DNA from: Superficieibacter sp. HKU1
GTDB lineage: Bacteria > Pseudomonadota > Gammaproteobacteria > Enterobacterales > Enterobacteriaceae
Assembly: GCF_029319185.1 (NCBI RefSeq)
Contig: NZ_CP119754.1
Coordinates: 1,054,001 to 1,118,000 of the forward strand
Direction: 5' to 3'
DNA: 64,000 nucleotides
Part shown: positions 17,358 through 26,715 of the stretch, piece by piece
How positions within the stretch are numbered: position 1 is the first letter of the stretch
How the letters are laid out: every line of letters starts with the position of its first letter
Notes under the pieces: model-generated
Database searches by the model: none
What the model saw: only the letters and a program-made list of their open reading frames with translations
What the model was told of the DNA's origin: nothing
Position numbers and translations under genes: made by a program

Positions 17358-19496
17358 GTGAATATCATAGCTATCATGGGGCCGCACGGGGTCTATTATA
17401 AAGACGAGCCAATCAAAGAGCTTGAAAGTGCGCTTCTGGCGCAGGGCTTCAAAATCATCTGGCCGCAAAACAGTTCCGATCTGCTGAAATTTATTGAGCA
17501 CAACCCGCGTATTTGCGGCGTCATTTTCGACTGGGATGAATATTCCGTTGATTTATGCAGCGAGATTAACCAGCTCAACGAATACCTTCCGCTGTATGCC
17601 TTTATCAATACGCATTCGACGCTGGACGTCAGCGTGCATGACATGCGAATGGCGCTGTGGTTTTTCGAATATTCGCTGGGCGTTGCTGAGGATATCGCGG
17701 GCCGTATTCATCAATATACCGGTGAATATCTGGACAACATCACGCCGCCGTTTACCAAAGCGCTGTTCAACTATGTCAAAGAGGGAAAGTACACGTTCTG
17801 TACGCCTGGACATATGGCAGGAACGGCTTATCAGAAAAGCCCGGTCGGCTGTCTGTTTTATGATTTTTTTGGTGGCAATACGCTGAAAGCGGACGTGTCG
17901 ATTTCGGTAACCGAACTTGGCTCGCTGCTCGATCATACCGGTCCGCATCTCGAAGCTGAAGAATATATCGCCCGCACTTTTGGCGCGGAGCAAAGCTATA
18001 TGGTCACCAACGGCACATCGACCTCGAATAAGATTGTCGGGATGTACGCTGCGCCGACCGGCAGTACGCTGTTGATTGACCGTAACTGCCACAAGTCGCT
18101 GGCGCATTTGCTGATGATGAGCGACGTCGTGCCGCTGTGGCTCAAGCCGACGCGTAACGCGCTGGGGATCCTCGGCGGTATTCCACGGAGTGAGTTTACC
18201 CGCGAAAGCCTGAGCGAAAAGGTCGCCGCCGCGCCGCAGGCGCAGTGGCCGGTGCACGCGGTGATCACCAACTCGACCTATGACGGCCTGCTGTATAACA
18301 CTAACTGGATCAAGCAGACGCTGGATGTGCCATCAATTCATTTTGATTCGGCCTGGGTTCCCTATACTCACTTCCACCCGATTTATCAGGGAAAAAGCGG
18401 GATGAGCGGCGATCGCGTACCGGGGAAAGTGATTTTTGAAACTCAGTCGACGCACAAAATGCTCGCCGCACTTTCTCAGGCCTCGCTTATCCATATTAAA
18501 GGTGATTACGATGAGGACACCTTTAATGAAGCCTTTATGATGCATACCTCAACCTCGCCAAGCTACCCGATCGTCGCCTCGATTGAAACGGCGGCGGCGA
18601 TGCTGCGCGGCAATCCGGGTAAACGGCTCATTAACCGCTCCGTCGAACGGGCGCTGCATTTTCGTAAGGAGGTTCAGCGGCTGAGAGAGGAATCGGAGGG
18701 CTGGTTCTTCGATATCTGGCAGCCGGAAGAGGTCGATGAAGCGGAATGCTGGCCGGTGGCACCCGGCGAAACGTGGCACGGGTTTAACGACGCCGACGCC
18801 GATCATATGTTTCTCGATCCGGTCAAAGTGACGATCTTAACGCCCGGCATGGATGAACAGGGGATCATGAGCGAGGAGGGGATCCCCGCTGCGCTGGTGG
18901 CGAAATTCCTCGACGAGCGCGGCGTAGTGGTGGAGAAAACCGGGCCCTATAACCTGCTCTTTCTGTTCAGCATCGGTATCGATAAAACCCGTGCGATGGG
19001 ATTATTACGCGGCCTGACCGAGTTTAAGCGCGCCTACGATCTCAATCTGCGGGTAAAAAACATGCTGCCGGATCTCTATGCCGAAGATCCTGATTTCTAC
19101 CGCAATATGCGCATTCAGGATCTGGCGCAGGGGATCCACAAGCTCATCCGCCAGCACGATCTTTCCCGCCTGATGCTGCGAGCGTTTGACGTATTACCGG
19201 AAATGAAAATGACGCCGCATCAGGCATGGCAGCGCCAGATCAAAGGGGATGTGGAAACGATTGAGCTGGAGAAGCTGGTGGGGCGTATCTCGGCGAATAT
19301 GATCCTGCCGTACCCGCCGGGTGTGCCGCTGTTGATGCCGGGTGAGATGATCACCGAAGAAAGCCGGGCGGTGCTCGATTTCCTGCTGATGCTGTGTTCT
19401 GTAGGTCGTCACTATCCTGGTTTTGAAACCGATATCCACGGTGCGAAGCGTGATGAAGAGGGCGTTTATCGGGTGAGAGTCTTAAAAAGCGCGTGA
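17358..19496 (+). CDS. ldcC: Constitutive lysine decarboxylase
   Basis: A 712-residue PLP enzyme that decarboxylates lysine to cadaverine, consuming a proton; cytoplasmic, normally decameric. An N-terminal response-regulator-like wing domain (about 1-130) precedes the aminotransferase-fold core. The PLP-binding lysine is Lys367 in QSTHKML. Length and position after accA identify it as LdcC, not the acid-induced CadA, since no cadB or cadC lies next to it. GTG start with CAGGAG at 17346-17351. Confidence 0.93.
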   Translation: MNIIAIMGPHGVYYKDEPIKELESALLAQGFKIIWPQNSSDLLKFIEHNPRICGVIFDWDEYSVDLCSEINQLNEYLPLYAFINTHSTLDVSVHDMRMALWFFEYSLGVAEDIAGRIHQYTGEYLDNITPPFTKALFNYVKEGKYTFCTPGHMAGTAYQKSPVGCLFYDFFGGNTLKADVSISVTELGSLLDHTGPHLEAEEYIARTFGAEQSYMVTNGTSTSNKIVGMYAAPTGSTLLIDRNCHKSLAHLLMMSDVVPLWLKPTRNALGILGGIPRSEFTRESLSEKVAAAPQAQWPVHAVITNSTYDGLLYNTNWIKQTLDVPSIHFDSAWVPYTHFHPIYQGKSGMSGDRVPGKVIFETQSTHKMLAALSQASLIHIKGDYDEDTFNEAFMMHTSTSPSYPIVASIETAAAMLRGNPGKRLINRSVERALHFRKEVQRLREESEGWFFDIWQPEEVDEAECWPVAPGETWHGFNDADADHMFLDPVKVTILTPGMDEQGIMSEEGIPAALVAKFLDERGVVVEKTGPYNLLFLFSIGIDKTRAMGLLRGLTEFKRAYDLNLRVKNMLPDLYAEDPDFYRNMRIQDLAQGIHKLIRQHDLSRLMLRAFDVLPEMKMTPHQAWQRQIKGDVETIELEKLVGRISANMILPYPPGVPLLMPGEMITEESRAVLDFLLMLCSVGRHYPGFETDIHGAKRDEEGVYRVRVLKSA

Positions 19497-19554
19497 GCAC
19501 TTGCAGAGCCTCTGGCAGGGCAGTAACGTGCTGGCATACGTTAAGGAGAAGATT

Positions 19555-19944
19555 ATGCTGGGTTTAAAACAGGTTCATCATATTGCGATTATTGCCACGG
19601 ATTACGCCACAAGTAAGGCGTTTTATTGCGACATTCTGGGGTTTACGCTGCAGGGCGAGTTTTATCGCGCCGAGCGCGATTCCTGGAAGGGCGATCTGGC
19701 GCTTAATGGTCAGTATGTTATCGAGCTTTTTTCATTTCCTTTTCCGCCCTCGCGTCCCAGTCGTCCGGAAGCCTGCGGTTTGCGGCATCTGGCGTTCAGC
19801 GTGGATGACATTGACCAGGCCGTGGCGCATCTGGAGGATCACGGCGTGGCCTGCGAGCCGGTACGTATCGATCCGTTTACCGATAAGCGCTTCACCTTCT
19901 TTAACGATCCCGATGGCCTGCCGCTGGAGCTTTACCAGCAGTAA
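19555..19944 (+). CDS. yaeR: VOC-family (glyoxalase-like) protein YaeR
   Basis: A 129-residue vicinal-oxygen-chelate protein with the two beta-alpha-beta-beta-beta units expected: VHHIAIIATDY near the start and LRHLAFSVDDID in the second half, ending in DPDGLPLELYQ. Metal-ligand-type His and Glu residues are retained, but its substrate is not established. The start is ATG at 19555 behind TTAAGGAGAA; an in-frame TTG further upstream has no such signal. It lies between ldcC and tilS, as in E. coli. Confidence 0.92.
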   Translation: MLGLKQVHHIAIIATDYATSKAFYCDILGFTLQGEFYRAERDSWKGDLALNGQYVIELFSFPFPPSRPSRPEACGLRHLAFSVDDIDQAVAHLEDHGVACEPVRIDPFTDKRFTFFNDPDGLPLELYQQ

Positions 19945-19962
19945 CGCTTGCCAATCCGTCCG

Positions 19963-19985
19963 TTGCCCGGTAACGTTCCGGGCAA
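19963..19985 (+). repeat. Perfect hairpin between yaeR and tilS
   Basis: TTGCCCGG and CCGGGCAA form an 8-bp perfect stem around a 7-base loop. It stops 22 bases before the chosen tilS start and has no proper T tract. It could be a short palindromic repeat or an attenuator. Confidence 0.45.
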
Positions 19986-20007
19986 TGTTCCTTTAGCCAG
20001 TTCGATC

Positions 20008-21312
20008 ATGACGCTGCCAGCCATCGCCCATTCTCTCCATCCTCACCGCCAGTTTCTGATTGCCTTCAGCGGCGGACTCGACTCCACGGTTCTGCTGCAT
20101 CAAATGGTGTGCTGGCGCAGACAGTCGCCGGATGTCGCCCTGCGCGCTATTCATATCCATCACGGCATCAGCCCGTTTGCCGATGGCTGGGTAACGCACT
20201 GCGAGGATGTTTGCCAGCAGTGGCAGGTGCCACTGAGTGTGAAGCGGGTAACGCTGGTTAATGAAGGGCTGGGGACCGAGGCGCACGCGCGGCAGGCACG
20301 GTATCAGGCTTTTCGCGAAGCCCTGCTGCCGGGGGAGGTGCTGGTAACGGCGCAGCATCTTGACGATCAGTGTGAAACGTTTTTACTGGCGCTCAAACGC
20401 GGCAGCGGCCCGGCGGGGCTATCCGCGATGGCGCGCGTCTCGTCATTTGCTGATACCGTTTTGATTCGCCCTCTGCTGGGTGAAAGCCGACATGCGCTGT
20501 ATCAGTGGGCTGAGCGCCATCAGCTGCGCTGGATAGAAGATGAGAGCAATCAGGATGATGCCTACGACCGCAACTTTCTGCGTTTACAGGTACTGCCGCA
20601 GTTGAACGCGCGCTGGCCGCATTTTGCTCAGGCTACCGCGCGTAGCGCGGAACTGTGCGCCGAGCAGGAGCAGTTGCTGGATGAATTGCTTGGCGATGAA
20701 TTATGTTCACTTGTGGATGAGTACGGCGCGCTGGATCTGTCGCCGTTACAGGCCAAAAGCCCGGTATTTCGCGCCGCGATACTGCGCCGCTGGCTGGCTG
20801 GCCACGGTGCGCCGATGCCGTCACGCGAGATGCTGGCGCGCATCTGGCAGGAGATGGTCCTGGCGCGTGAAGATGCCTCGCCCTGCCTGCGAATGGGGTT
20901 ATTTGAACTTCGCCGCTATCAGCGCAAGTTATGGTGGGTCACACCGCGTCCGGCACAGACGGGTAATATTTTTCTCTGGCCTGATATCTGCCAGCCGTTA
21001 CCGCTACCCGATGGACTGGGCCAGCTATCGCTGGTGCCGGGCGGCGACTTACGTTTGCCGCTGGCCGATGAGCCGGTTTCGATCCGTTTTAAAGCAGCGG
21101 GAACGTTGCATATTGTCGGGCGCAACGGCGGACGCAAGCTCAAAAAAATTTGGCAGGAACTGGGCGTCGCGCCCTGGCATCGTGATACTACGCCGCTGCT
21201 GTTTTACGGCGAAACGCTGGTGGCCGCGGCAGGTTACTTTATCACACGGGAAGGGCAGGTGGAGGTAGGTACTGGCATGACGCTGGTGCAGGAGCGGGGA
21301 AATGTCGGGTAA
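20008..21312 (+). CDS. tilS: tRNA(Ile)-lysidine synthase
   Basis: A 434-residue ATP pyrophosphatase-type enzyme that converts cytidine 34 of the CAU-anticodon tRNA-Ile to lysidine, so that it reads AUA. The PP-loop SGGLDS is at about residues 20-25. HHGIS and the DDQCETFLLALKRG helix follow; the C-terminal domain retains VGRNGGRKLKKIWQELGV. ATG at 20008 gives an N-terminus like E. coli TilS; a longer in-frame extension to 19948 has no family support. Confidence 0.94.
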   Translation: MTLPAIAHSLHPHRQFLIAFSGGLDSTVLLHQMVCWRRQSPDVALRAIHIHHGISPFADGWVTHCEDVCQQWQVPLSVKRVTLVNEGLGTEAHARQARYQAFREALLPGEVLVTAQHLDDQCETFLLALKRGSGPAGLSAMARVSSFADTVLIRPLLGESRHALYQWAERHQLRWIEDESNQDDAYDRNFLRLQVLPQLNARWPHFAQATARSAELCAEQEQLLDELLGDELCSLVDEYGALDLSPLQAKSPVFRAAILRRWLAGHGAPMPSREMLARIWQEMVLAREDASPCLRMGLFELRRYQRKLWWVTPRPAQTGNIFLWPDICQPLPLPDGLGQLSLVPGGDLRLPLADEPVSIRFKAAGTLHIVGRNGGRKLKKIWQELGVAPWHRDTTPLLFYGETLVAAAGYFITREGQVEVGTGMTLVQERGNVG

Positions 21313-21330
21313 TGCAACGCTTACCCGACA
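21303..21330 (+). repeat. Perfect 10-bp inverted repeat at the tilS-rof junction
   Basis: TGTCGGGTAA (21303-21312) pairs with TTACCCGACA (21321-21330) around TGCAACGC. It includes the tilS stop codon and lies between convergent tilS and rof. There is no T tract on either side. The GGGTAA...TTACCC core resembles REP-type palindromes of Klebsiella/Enterobacter as I remember them, so a REP-like unit that protects both 3' ends is possible. Confidence 0.5.
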
Positions 21331-21340
21331 AGAGGACGCA

Positions 21341-21601
21341 TCAGGATTCGCTCACCACCACGGTGCCAATATCCGGATGACTAAAGCTGGTAATTTTGTC
21401 CAGGCGCAGCTCACGGCTGGTGCCGGACGCCTCAACAACCAGATACTCTACGTTTTTGCGCGAGACTAAATCAGCGGCTTTCGCCTTCAGTACTTCACCG
21501 TCTTTCAGTTCCAGCGTCAGTAAAAGGTGATGCTGGCAGGCGAGCTCGAGATTGTCATAGTCATCGCAATTGATGGGTTGATACGTTTCATTCATTGACA
21601 T
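21341..21601 (-). CDS. rof: Rho-binding antiterminator Rof
   Basis: An 86-codon Sm-like protein (84 if the second ATG at 21595 is used, the E. coli length). In E. coli, Rof (YaeO) binds the primary RNA site of Rho and inhibits Rho-dependent termination. The sequence is strongly conserved from YQPINCDDYDNLELACQHH to SFSHPDIGTVVVSES. The start lies inside the 3' end of yaeP (14-base overlap), so the two are translated from one mRNA. The ATG at 21601 has GGTGAG five bases upstream and is favoured on that ground. Confidence 0.93.
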   Translation of the reverse strand: MSMNETYQPINCDDYDNLELACQHHLLLTLELKDGEVLKAKAADLVSRKNVEYLVVEASGTSRELRLDKITSFSHPDIGTVVVSES

Positions 21602-21788
21602 AATCGCTCACCAGTAAGTTCGCGGCAGCATACGCCGCCTTTTCTCTGACCGACTCTGAAAGGGCATCATCCGCAGCCATTTCATTGAGCACTTTAAGTA
21701 CGCAACCCAGCGCATCCGGGACATACCCCAAATCTCCGCTGGCGATTTCCGCATACCGCTTGCGTATTAACTCACAATATTGTTCCAC
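21588..21788 (-). CDS. yaeP: Small protein YaeP
   Basis: A 66-residue conserved enterobacterial protein (UPF0253 type) of unknown function: EQYCELIRKRYAEIASGD at the start, AAYAAANLLVSDYVNE at the end. The start is GTG at 21788, because AGGAGG lies immediately upstream and the length then matches E. coli; an in-frame ATG at 21803 would sit upstream of that ribosome site. It is the first gene of the yaeP-rof pair. Confidence 0.9.
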   Translation of the reverse strand: MEQYCELIRKRYAEIASGDLGYVPDALGCVLKVLNEMAADDALSESVREKAAYAAANLLVSDYVNE

Positions 21789-21984
21789 ATTCCCTCCTGT
21801 CAATGCTCTGACTACATCGTGGATGCAAGTTTAAGCCTACGAAGATAAACCCTGTTTAGCAAGGCGACTATACCATAATCAAGTAAGCAATATCAGCGGG
21901 ATGAAAACGTATCTGGCTAACACAGAACAGCCTTTTGCTCCTGTTTTCGCTACAATAGAGGCTACTTTTTGAAGGAGCAGTTTC

Positions 21985-22530
21985 ATGGCGCTAAAAGCGA
22001 CAATTTATAAAGCGGTTGTTAACGTAGCCGATATGGATCGTCATCACTATCTTGATGCGACGCTCACTCTGGCGCGTCATCCCTCAGAAACGCAGGAGCG
22101 GATGATGCTGCGTCTGCTGGCATGGATTAAATACGCTAATGAACGTCTTCAGTTTACCCGTGGGCTGAGCGCAGAAGATGAGCCGGAACTCTGGCTGCGC
22201 AACGATCATATGGGCATTGATTTGTGGATTGATCTGGGTCTGCCGGACGAGCGCCGGGTAAAAAAAGCCTGCTCCCAGTCTGCCGGGGTAGCGCTATTTA
22301 CTTACAACAGCCGCGCGGCCGACATCTGGTGGCAACAGAACCAACGTAAACTGTCGCAGTTTAAAAATCTGAGTATCTGGTATCTGGATGATGCGCAGCT
22401 GGCGCAATTGAGTGCTTTCGCAACCCGCACCATGACCTTACAGGCGACGATTCAGGAAGGAACGATCTGGTTGTCGGATAACGACAATAATCTGGAAATC
22501 CAGCTCACCGCCTGGCAGCAGCCCGCATGA
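21985..22530 (+). CDS. yaeQ: YaeQ family protein
   Basis: A 181-residue protein of the YaeQ family, whose fold is related to PD-(D/E)XK nucleases; its cellular role is not settled. Visible conserved parts are MALKATIYKAVVNVADMDRHHY at the N-terminus (start of the family), the DEPELWLRNDHMGIDLWIDLG core and KACSQSAGVALFTYN. It overlaps arfB by four bases (ATGA). The start at 21985 has GAAGGAG upstream. Confidence 0.93.
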   Translation: MALKATIYKAVVNVADMDRHHYLDATLTLARHPSETQERMMLRLLAWIKYANERLQFTRGLSAEDEPELWLRNDHMGIDLWIDLGLPDERRVKKACSQSAGVALFTYNSRAADIWWQQNQRKLSQFKNLSIWYLDDAQLAQLSAFATRTMTLQATIQEGTIWLSDNDNNLEIQLTAWQQPA

Positions 22531-22949
22531 TCGCCCTATCCGGTAGCGTGGCAATCGGTGAGGATGAATTCACCATTACCGCCATTCGTGCGCAAGGAGC
22601 TGGCGGACAAAATGTGAATAAAACCTCAACGGCGATCCATTTACGTTTTGACATCCGGGCATCAACGCTGCCAGATTACTATAAAGAACGTCTTCTTGCC
22701 GCCAGCCACCATTTGATCACTGATGACGGGACGATCATCATTAAATCACAGGAGCACCGGACGCAGGAGATGAACCGGGAAGCCGCGATTGCCCGGCTGG
22801 TGTCGGTAATTCAGGAGCTGACGGTGGTGCAAAAAAGCCGTCGCCCGACACGCCCGACGCGCGCCTCGAAAGAACGCAGGCTGGCGTCAAAAGCGCAAAA
22901 ATCTTCGGTGAAATCGCTACGTGGAAAGGTGAAACGCTCAGCGGAGTGA
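22527..22949 (+). CDS. arfB: Alternative ribosome-rescue factor ArfB
   Basis: A 140-residue codon-independent peptidyl-tRNA hydrolase (YaeJ) that frees ribosomes stalled at the end of truncated mRNAs. The catalytic GGQ is in GAGGQNVNKTSTAIHLRFD. The last 35 residues are a basic tail (RRPTRPTRASKERR and on) that enters the empty mRNA channel. It overlaps yaeQ by four bases and is likely translated by coupling. Confidence 0.95.
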   Translation: MIALSGSVAIGEDEFTITAIRAQGAGGQNVNKTSTAIHLRFDIRASTLPDYYKERLLAASHHLITDDGTIIIKSQEHRTQEMNREAAIARLVSVIQELTVVQKSRRPTRPTRASKERRLASKAQKSSVKSLRGKVKRSAE

Positions 22950-22981
22950 GTCGGGGAAGATAACATCATAAGGAATCTGAG

Positions 22982-23662
22982 GTGAAAAAAGTCATATTAT
23001 CCGCTGTAGCGGCGTGGGCGCTGGTTGCGCTTATCGGCTGTAATCACCGCGCCGGGGTAGAGACGGTTCAACCCGACCTGGCAGAACTGAAACCGATGCA
23101 GCAAAGCTGGCGTGGCGTACTGCCCTGCGCCGATTGCGCAGGGATTGAGACATCACTCTTTCTGGAGAAAGACGGAAGCTGGGTGATGAACTCGCATTAT
23201 CTCGGCAGCGGAGAAAAAAATGCCGCTTTTGCCACCTACGGTACGTGGGCACGAACCGCTGACAAGCTGGTGCTGACGGATACGCAAGGCGAAAAATATT
23301 ACTACCATGCGAAGGGCGAGGCGCTGGAGATGCTCGATCGTGCTGGTAATCCCATTACGTCACCGTTTAATCACACGCTTGAACCGGTGACCGCCAGTTT
23401 GCCGGACACGCCGATGGCAATGCGCGGTATGTATCGCGCCGTCGCGGGGATGGCGACCTTTACCGACTGTGTGACAGAGAAATCGGTGGTAATGGACAAC
23501 ACCGTACAAAATGCGGGAGCACGCGGGGAAGATAAGCCAGTGCTGGTGCTGATGGAAGGCCACTTTTCGCTCAGGACTGAGTCCGGTACCCGGGAGCAGG
23601 TCAAAGTGTTAACGCCTGACAGCAAGATGACTTTTGTGCCCGATAAAGGATGTGCGGAATAA
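22982..23662 (+). CDS. nlpE: Envelope stress lipoprotein NlpE (CutF)
   Basis: A 226-residue outer-membrane lipoprotein that activates the Cpx response during surface contact and lipoprotein trafficking faults. The lipobox is ALIGC, modified at about Cys20. A CxxC pair (CADC) is in the N-terminal domain, and further cysteines (TDCV, KGCAE) are in the C-terminal OB-like domain. GTG start behind GAATCTGAG. It converges on proS. Confidence 0.95.
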   Translation: MKKVILSAVAAWALVALIGCNHRAGVETVQPDLAELKPMQQSWRGVLPCADCAGIETSLFLEKDGSWVMNSHYLGSGEKNAAFATYGTWARTADKLVLTDTQGEKYYYHAKGEALEMLDRAGNPITSPFNHTLEPVTASLPDTPMAMRGMYRAVAGMATFTDCVTEKSVVMDNTVQNAGARGEDKPVLVLMEGHFSLRTESGTREQVKVLTPDSKMTFVPDKGCAE

Positions 23663-23692
23663 AAAAAGCCCCGCGCTGGCTGGCGCGGGGCT
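23661..23692 (-). terminator. Terminator between convergent nlpE and proS
   Basis: A 10-bp GC-rich stem (AGCCCCGCGC / GCGCGGGGCT) has a run of seven A on its left side, read as a U tract on the minus strand, so it ends proS transcription. On the plus side the tail is ATATCAC, so termination of nlpE would be weaker. Confidence 0.85.
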
Positions 23693-23713
23693 ATATCACG
23701 TCAACGTCGGCAG

Positions 23714-25432
23714 TTAGCCTTTGATCTGTTTGACCAGATAGCTAACGATGTCGCCAGTCTTGATCAGCTGTTTCTCACCGTTACGGCGATATTTATATTC
23801 AATATCGTCATTGTCGAGGTTACGGTCGCCCAGCACGATAGTGTGCGGAATACCAATCAGCTCCATGTCGGCAAACATCACGCCCGGACGCTCTTTACGA
23901 TCGTCCATCAGCACCTCAATGCCCTGGGCGCGCAATTCGGCATACAGCTTCTCTGCCAGTTCCTGAACGCGGAAAGACTTGTGCATGTTCATCGGCAGAA
24001 TGGCAACCTGGAACGGTGCGATAGCATCAGGCCACACGATACCGCGATCGTCAAAGTTCTGCTCGATGGCTGCCGCCACCACGCGTGTTACTCCAATGCC
24101 GTAGCAGCCCATGGTCAGGATCTGGTTACGACCATCTTCACCCTGTACTGAGGCTTTCAGCGCTTCAGAATATTTGGTGCCGAGCTGGAAGATATGGCCG
24201 ACTTCGATACCACGTTTAATGAGCAGCGTGCCTTGTCCATCCGGGCTCGGATCGCCTGCGACCACGTTACGGATATCAGCCACTTCTGGCGTCGCCACAT
24301 CGCGATCCCAGTTGACACCGAAATAGTGTTTGCCGTCGATGTTCGCGCCCGCAGCGAAGTCGCTCATGGCGGCAACGGTACGGTCAATCACCACCGGAAT
24401 TGGCAGGTTAACCGGGCCGAGGGAACCCGGACCGGCATTCACCAGCGCGCGGATCTCGTCTTCGGTCGCGAAGGTCAGCGGGCTGGCCACCTGCGGCAGT
24501 TTTTCTGCTTTAACTTCATTCAGCTCATGATCGCCGCGAACCAGCAGGGCGATCAGCGGAGACTGGCTGCCTTCAACGGTTTTCACCAGCAGCGTTTTAA
24601 CCGTTTTTTCAATCGGCAGAGTGAACTGCTCAACCAGCTCAGCGATGGTTTTGGCATTCGGCGTATCCACCACGGTCATTTCCTGAGTGGCGGCGGCGCG
24701 CGGTGCTGTGGGAGCCACTGCTTCAGCAAACTCAATGTTAGCGGCATAGTCAGAGGTATCGGAGAAGATCACATCGTCTTCGCCGCTCTGCGCCAGAACC
24801 TGGAATTCATGCGAGGCGCTACCGCCAATAGAGCCGGTATCCGCCTGAACCGCACGGAAATCCAGACCCATACGGCTGAAGATTTTGCTGTAGGCGGCGT
24901 ACATGACATCATAAGTTTCCTGCAGTGATTCCTGCGAGGTATGGAAAGAGTAGGCGTCTTTCATCAGGAATTCGCGGGAACGCATGACGCCAAAGCGCGG
25001 ACGCACTTCATCACGGAATTTGGTCTGGATCTGGAAGAAGTTCAGCGGCAGTTGTTTATACGAATTCAGCTCATTACGGATCAGGTCGGTGATCACTTCT
25101 TCGTGTGTCGGACCGAGAACGAATGGACGCTCCCCACGGTCAACGAAACGCAGCAGTTCCGGGCCGTACTGCTCCCAACGACCGCTCTCAACCCACAAAT
25201 CAGCCGGTTGAACCACTGGCATTGACACCTCGATGGCACCGGCGTTGTTCATCTCTTCACGCACGATGTTTTCGACTTTTTTCAGAACGCGCAGGCCGGT
25301 CGGCAGCCAGGTGTATAACCCGGAGGCCAGCTTACGGATCATCCCGGCGCGCAGCATCAGCTGGTGGCTGATGACCTCGGCGTCGGCAGGTGTCTCCTTC
25401 AGAGTGGAGAGCAGATATTGGCTAGTACGCAT
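23714..25432 (-). CDS. proS: Prolyl-tRNA synthetase
   Basis: A 572-residue class II aminoacyl-tRNA synthetase of the bacterial type. Motif 2 is around KFRDEVRPRFGVMRSREF. The YbaK-like editing insert, which clears Ala-tRNA-Pro, lies at about residues 220-390 and includes the EVKAEKLPQVA helix. The C-terminal anticodon-binding domain has VLMDDRKERPGVMFADMEL. Length is the same as E. coli ProS. It starts about 110 bases after the trmO stop and is probably separately transcribed. Confidence 0.98.
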   Translation of the reverse strand: MRTSQYLLSTLKETPADAEVISHQLMLRAGMIRKLASGLYTWLPTGLRVLKKVENIVREEMNNAGAIEVSMPVVQPADLWVESGRWEQYGPELLRFVDRGERPFVLGPTHEEVITDLIRNELNSYKQLPLNFFQIQTKFRDEVRPRFGVMRSREFLMKDAYSFHTSQESLQETYDVMYAAYSKIFSRMGLDFRAVQADTGSIGGSASHEFQVLAQSGEDDVIFSDTSDYAANIEFAEAVAPTAPRAAATQEMTVVDTPNAKTIAELVEQFTLPIEKTVKTLLVKTVEGSQSPLIALLVRGDHELNEVKAEKLPQVASPLTFATEDEIRALVNAGPGSLGPVNLPIPVVIDRTVAAMSDFAAGANIDGKHYFGVNWDRDVATPEVADIRNVVAGDPSPDGQGTLLIKRGIEVGHIFQLGTKYSEALKASVQGEDGRNQILTMGCYGIGVTRVVAAAIEQNFDDRGIVWPDAIAPFQVAILPMNMHKSFRVQELAEKLYAELRAQGIEVLMDDRKERPGVMFADMELIGIPHTIVLGDRNLDNDDIEYKYRRNGEKQLIKTGDIVSYLVKQIKG

Positions 25433-25543
25433 GTTGTTACGGTTCCATTTGGACGATCGGAACAGGCTCAGTGCGAGCCTGACGCAAAAAAAGTGGTTTA
25501 GTTTACCAGTGTGGCGGGGATGCCAAAAGAGAGAGCGATAAAA

Positions 25544-26251
25544 TTAGCGTGCTTCCAGAGCAAACACTTCAAATCCGGCCTCGCTGACGCGCCAGCGGAC
25601 GTTGAAGTCCTCCAGCCATACGGCGTAGGTTTTACCCGCTTCTTCCTCTTTGCGGTAGGCCGGGCGCGGATCCTGCGCCAGCACTTCGGAAATAAAGGTT
25701 TTGAAATTCGGGTAACATTTTTGCAGGGCGAGAAGCTGCCGCTCAACGTCAGAAGTAAAGGTCACTGGCATATCCGCCATCGGCGGCTGTTGGGCGTAAC
25801 CCGCACTGGCCTCGGGCAATGATTCAGCGAAGGGCAGGTAGGGTTTAATATCAATAACCGGTGTGCCATCTACCAGATCCAGCCCGCCCAATCGCAGGAT
25901 CACCTGTTCTTTATGGCAGCGTATGTCTTTTAGCTCAACCAGCGACATACCGACAGGATTAGGACGAAAGGTGGAGCGTGTGGCAAAAACGCCCATTCTG
26001 GCATTACCGCCCAGGCGGGGAGGGCGTACCGTGGGACGCCAGCCGCCTTCCATGGTCTGATGGAAGACGAAGACAATCCACAAATGACTGAATGTCTCCA
26101 GGCCTCGTACGGCTTCAGCCTGGTTATAAGGTGCAAGCAGATGAAGTTCGCCGCCTGCGCTTTTCACCAGCCCTGGCTGACGCGGTACGGCAAACTTCTC
26201 TTTATAAGGTGAGTGAATAACCCCTATCTGCTCAAACTGAAATGCACTCAT
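25544..26251 (-). CDS. trmO: tRNA (adenine(37)-N6)-methyltransferase TrmO
   Basis: A 235-residue enzyme (formerly YaeB/TsaA) that methylates t6A37 to m6t6A in tRNA-Thr. The fold is an unusual SAM-binding beta-barrel. Visible family parts are the N-terminal IGVIHSPYKEKFAVPRQPG stretch, the FATRSTFRPNPVGMSLVEL motif and the DIKPYLPFAES segment. The start ATG overlaps the rcsF stop by four bases, so the pair is coupled. Confidence 0.94.
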   Translation of the reverse strand: MSAFQFEQIGVIHSPYKEKFAVPRQPGLVKSAGGELHLLAPYNQAEAVRGLETFSHLWIVFVFHQTMEGGWRPTVRPPRLGGNARMGVFATRSTFRPNPVGMSLVELKDIRCHKEQVILRLGGLDLVDGTPVIDIKPYLPFAESLPEASAGYAQQPPMADMPVTFTSDVERQLLALQKCYPNFKTFISEVLAQDPRPAYRKEEEAGKTYAVWLEDFNVRWRVSEAGFEVFALEAR

Positions 26252-26652
26252 TTTGCCGAAACGTTAAGTGCGGAACCGACGCAGACGGCCTGACGATAGC
26301 AGCCCGGCGTACCGCTGGTGACTTCACAGCTGTGCAGCAGAACGGCATTGGCATGCATTTTGGAGGCATTAATCTGCATACGTTTACGGGCAGTCGGGAT
26401 ATTCGGCGGTGAATCCTGATTCGACGCCTGGCAGGAATCGCCCGAGACTTCACCCAGATCGCGGAAAGGTTTACCGACTAATGCTTCTGCATCCGTATAA
26501 ATTTTTACCGGCGCGGCATAGGTTGTTTTTGGTTTTGCGGGTTCCGCTTTTGGCGGGACAGTGGTGCTTTGAACAGGTTCGACGGGAGATCTGCTTAATA
26601 TGGAGCAGCCGCTGAGCATCAGTGCGACTAAACAGATCGGTAAAGCACGCAT
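26248..26652 (-). CDS. rcsF: Outer membrane lipoprotein RcsF
   Basis: A 134-residue lipoprotein that senses outer-membrane and peptidoglycan damage and signals through IgaA to the Rcs phosphorelay. The lipobox is MLSGC; a proline-rich linker follows (to about residue 45), then the compact C-terminal domain with four cysteines (DSCQ, HSCE, GCY, AVCVG) that form its two non-consecutive disulfides. It lies upstream of and overlaps trmO. Confidence 0.95.
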   Translation of the reverse strand: MRALPICLVALMLSGCSILSRSPVEPVQSTTVPPKAEPAKPKTTYAAPVKIYTDAEALVGKPFRDLGEVSGDSCQASNQDSPPNIPTARKRMQINASKMHANAVLLHSCEVTSGTPGCYRQAVCVGSALNVSAK

Positions 26653-26715
26653 AATATTTCCTCAATGAATAACTGGGTGGTGAACTATTGAATCAGGTGC
26701 CCGCATAAATGACAA

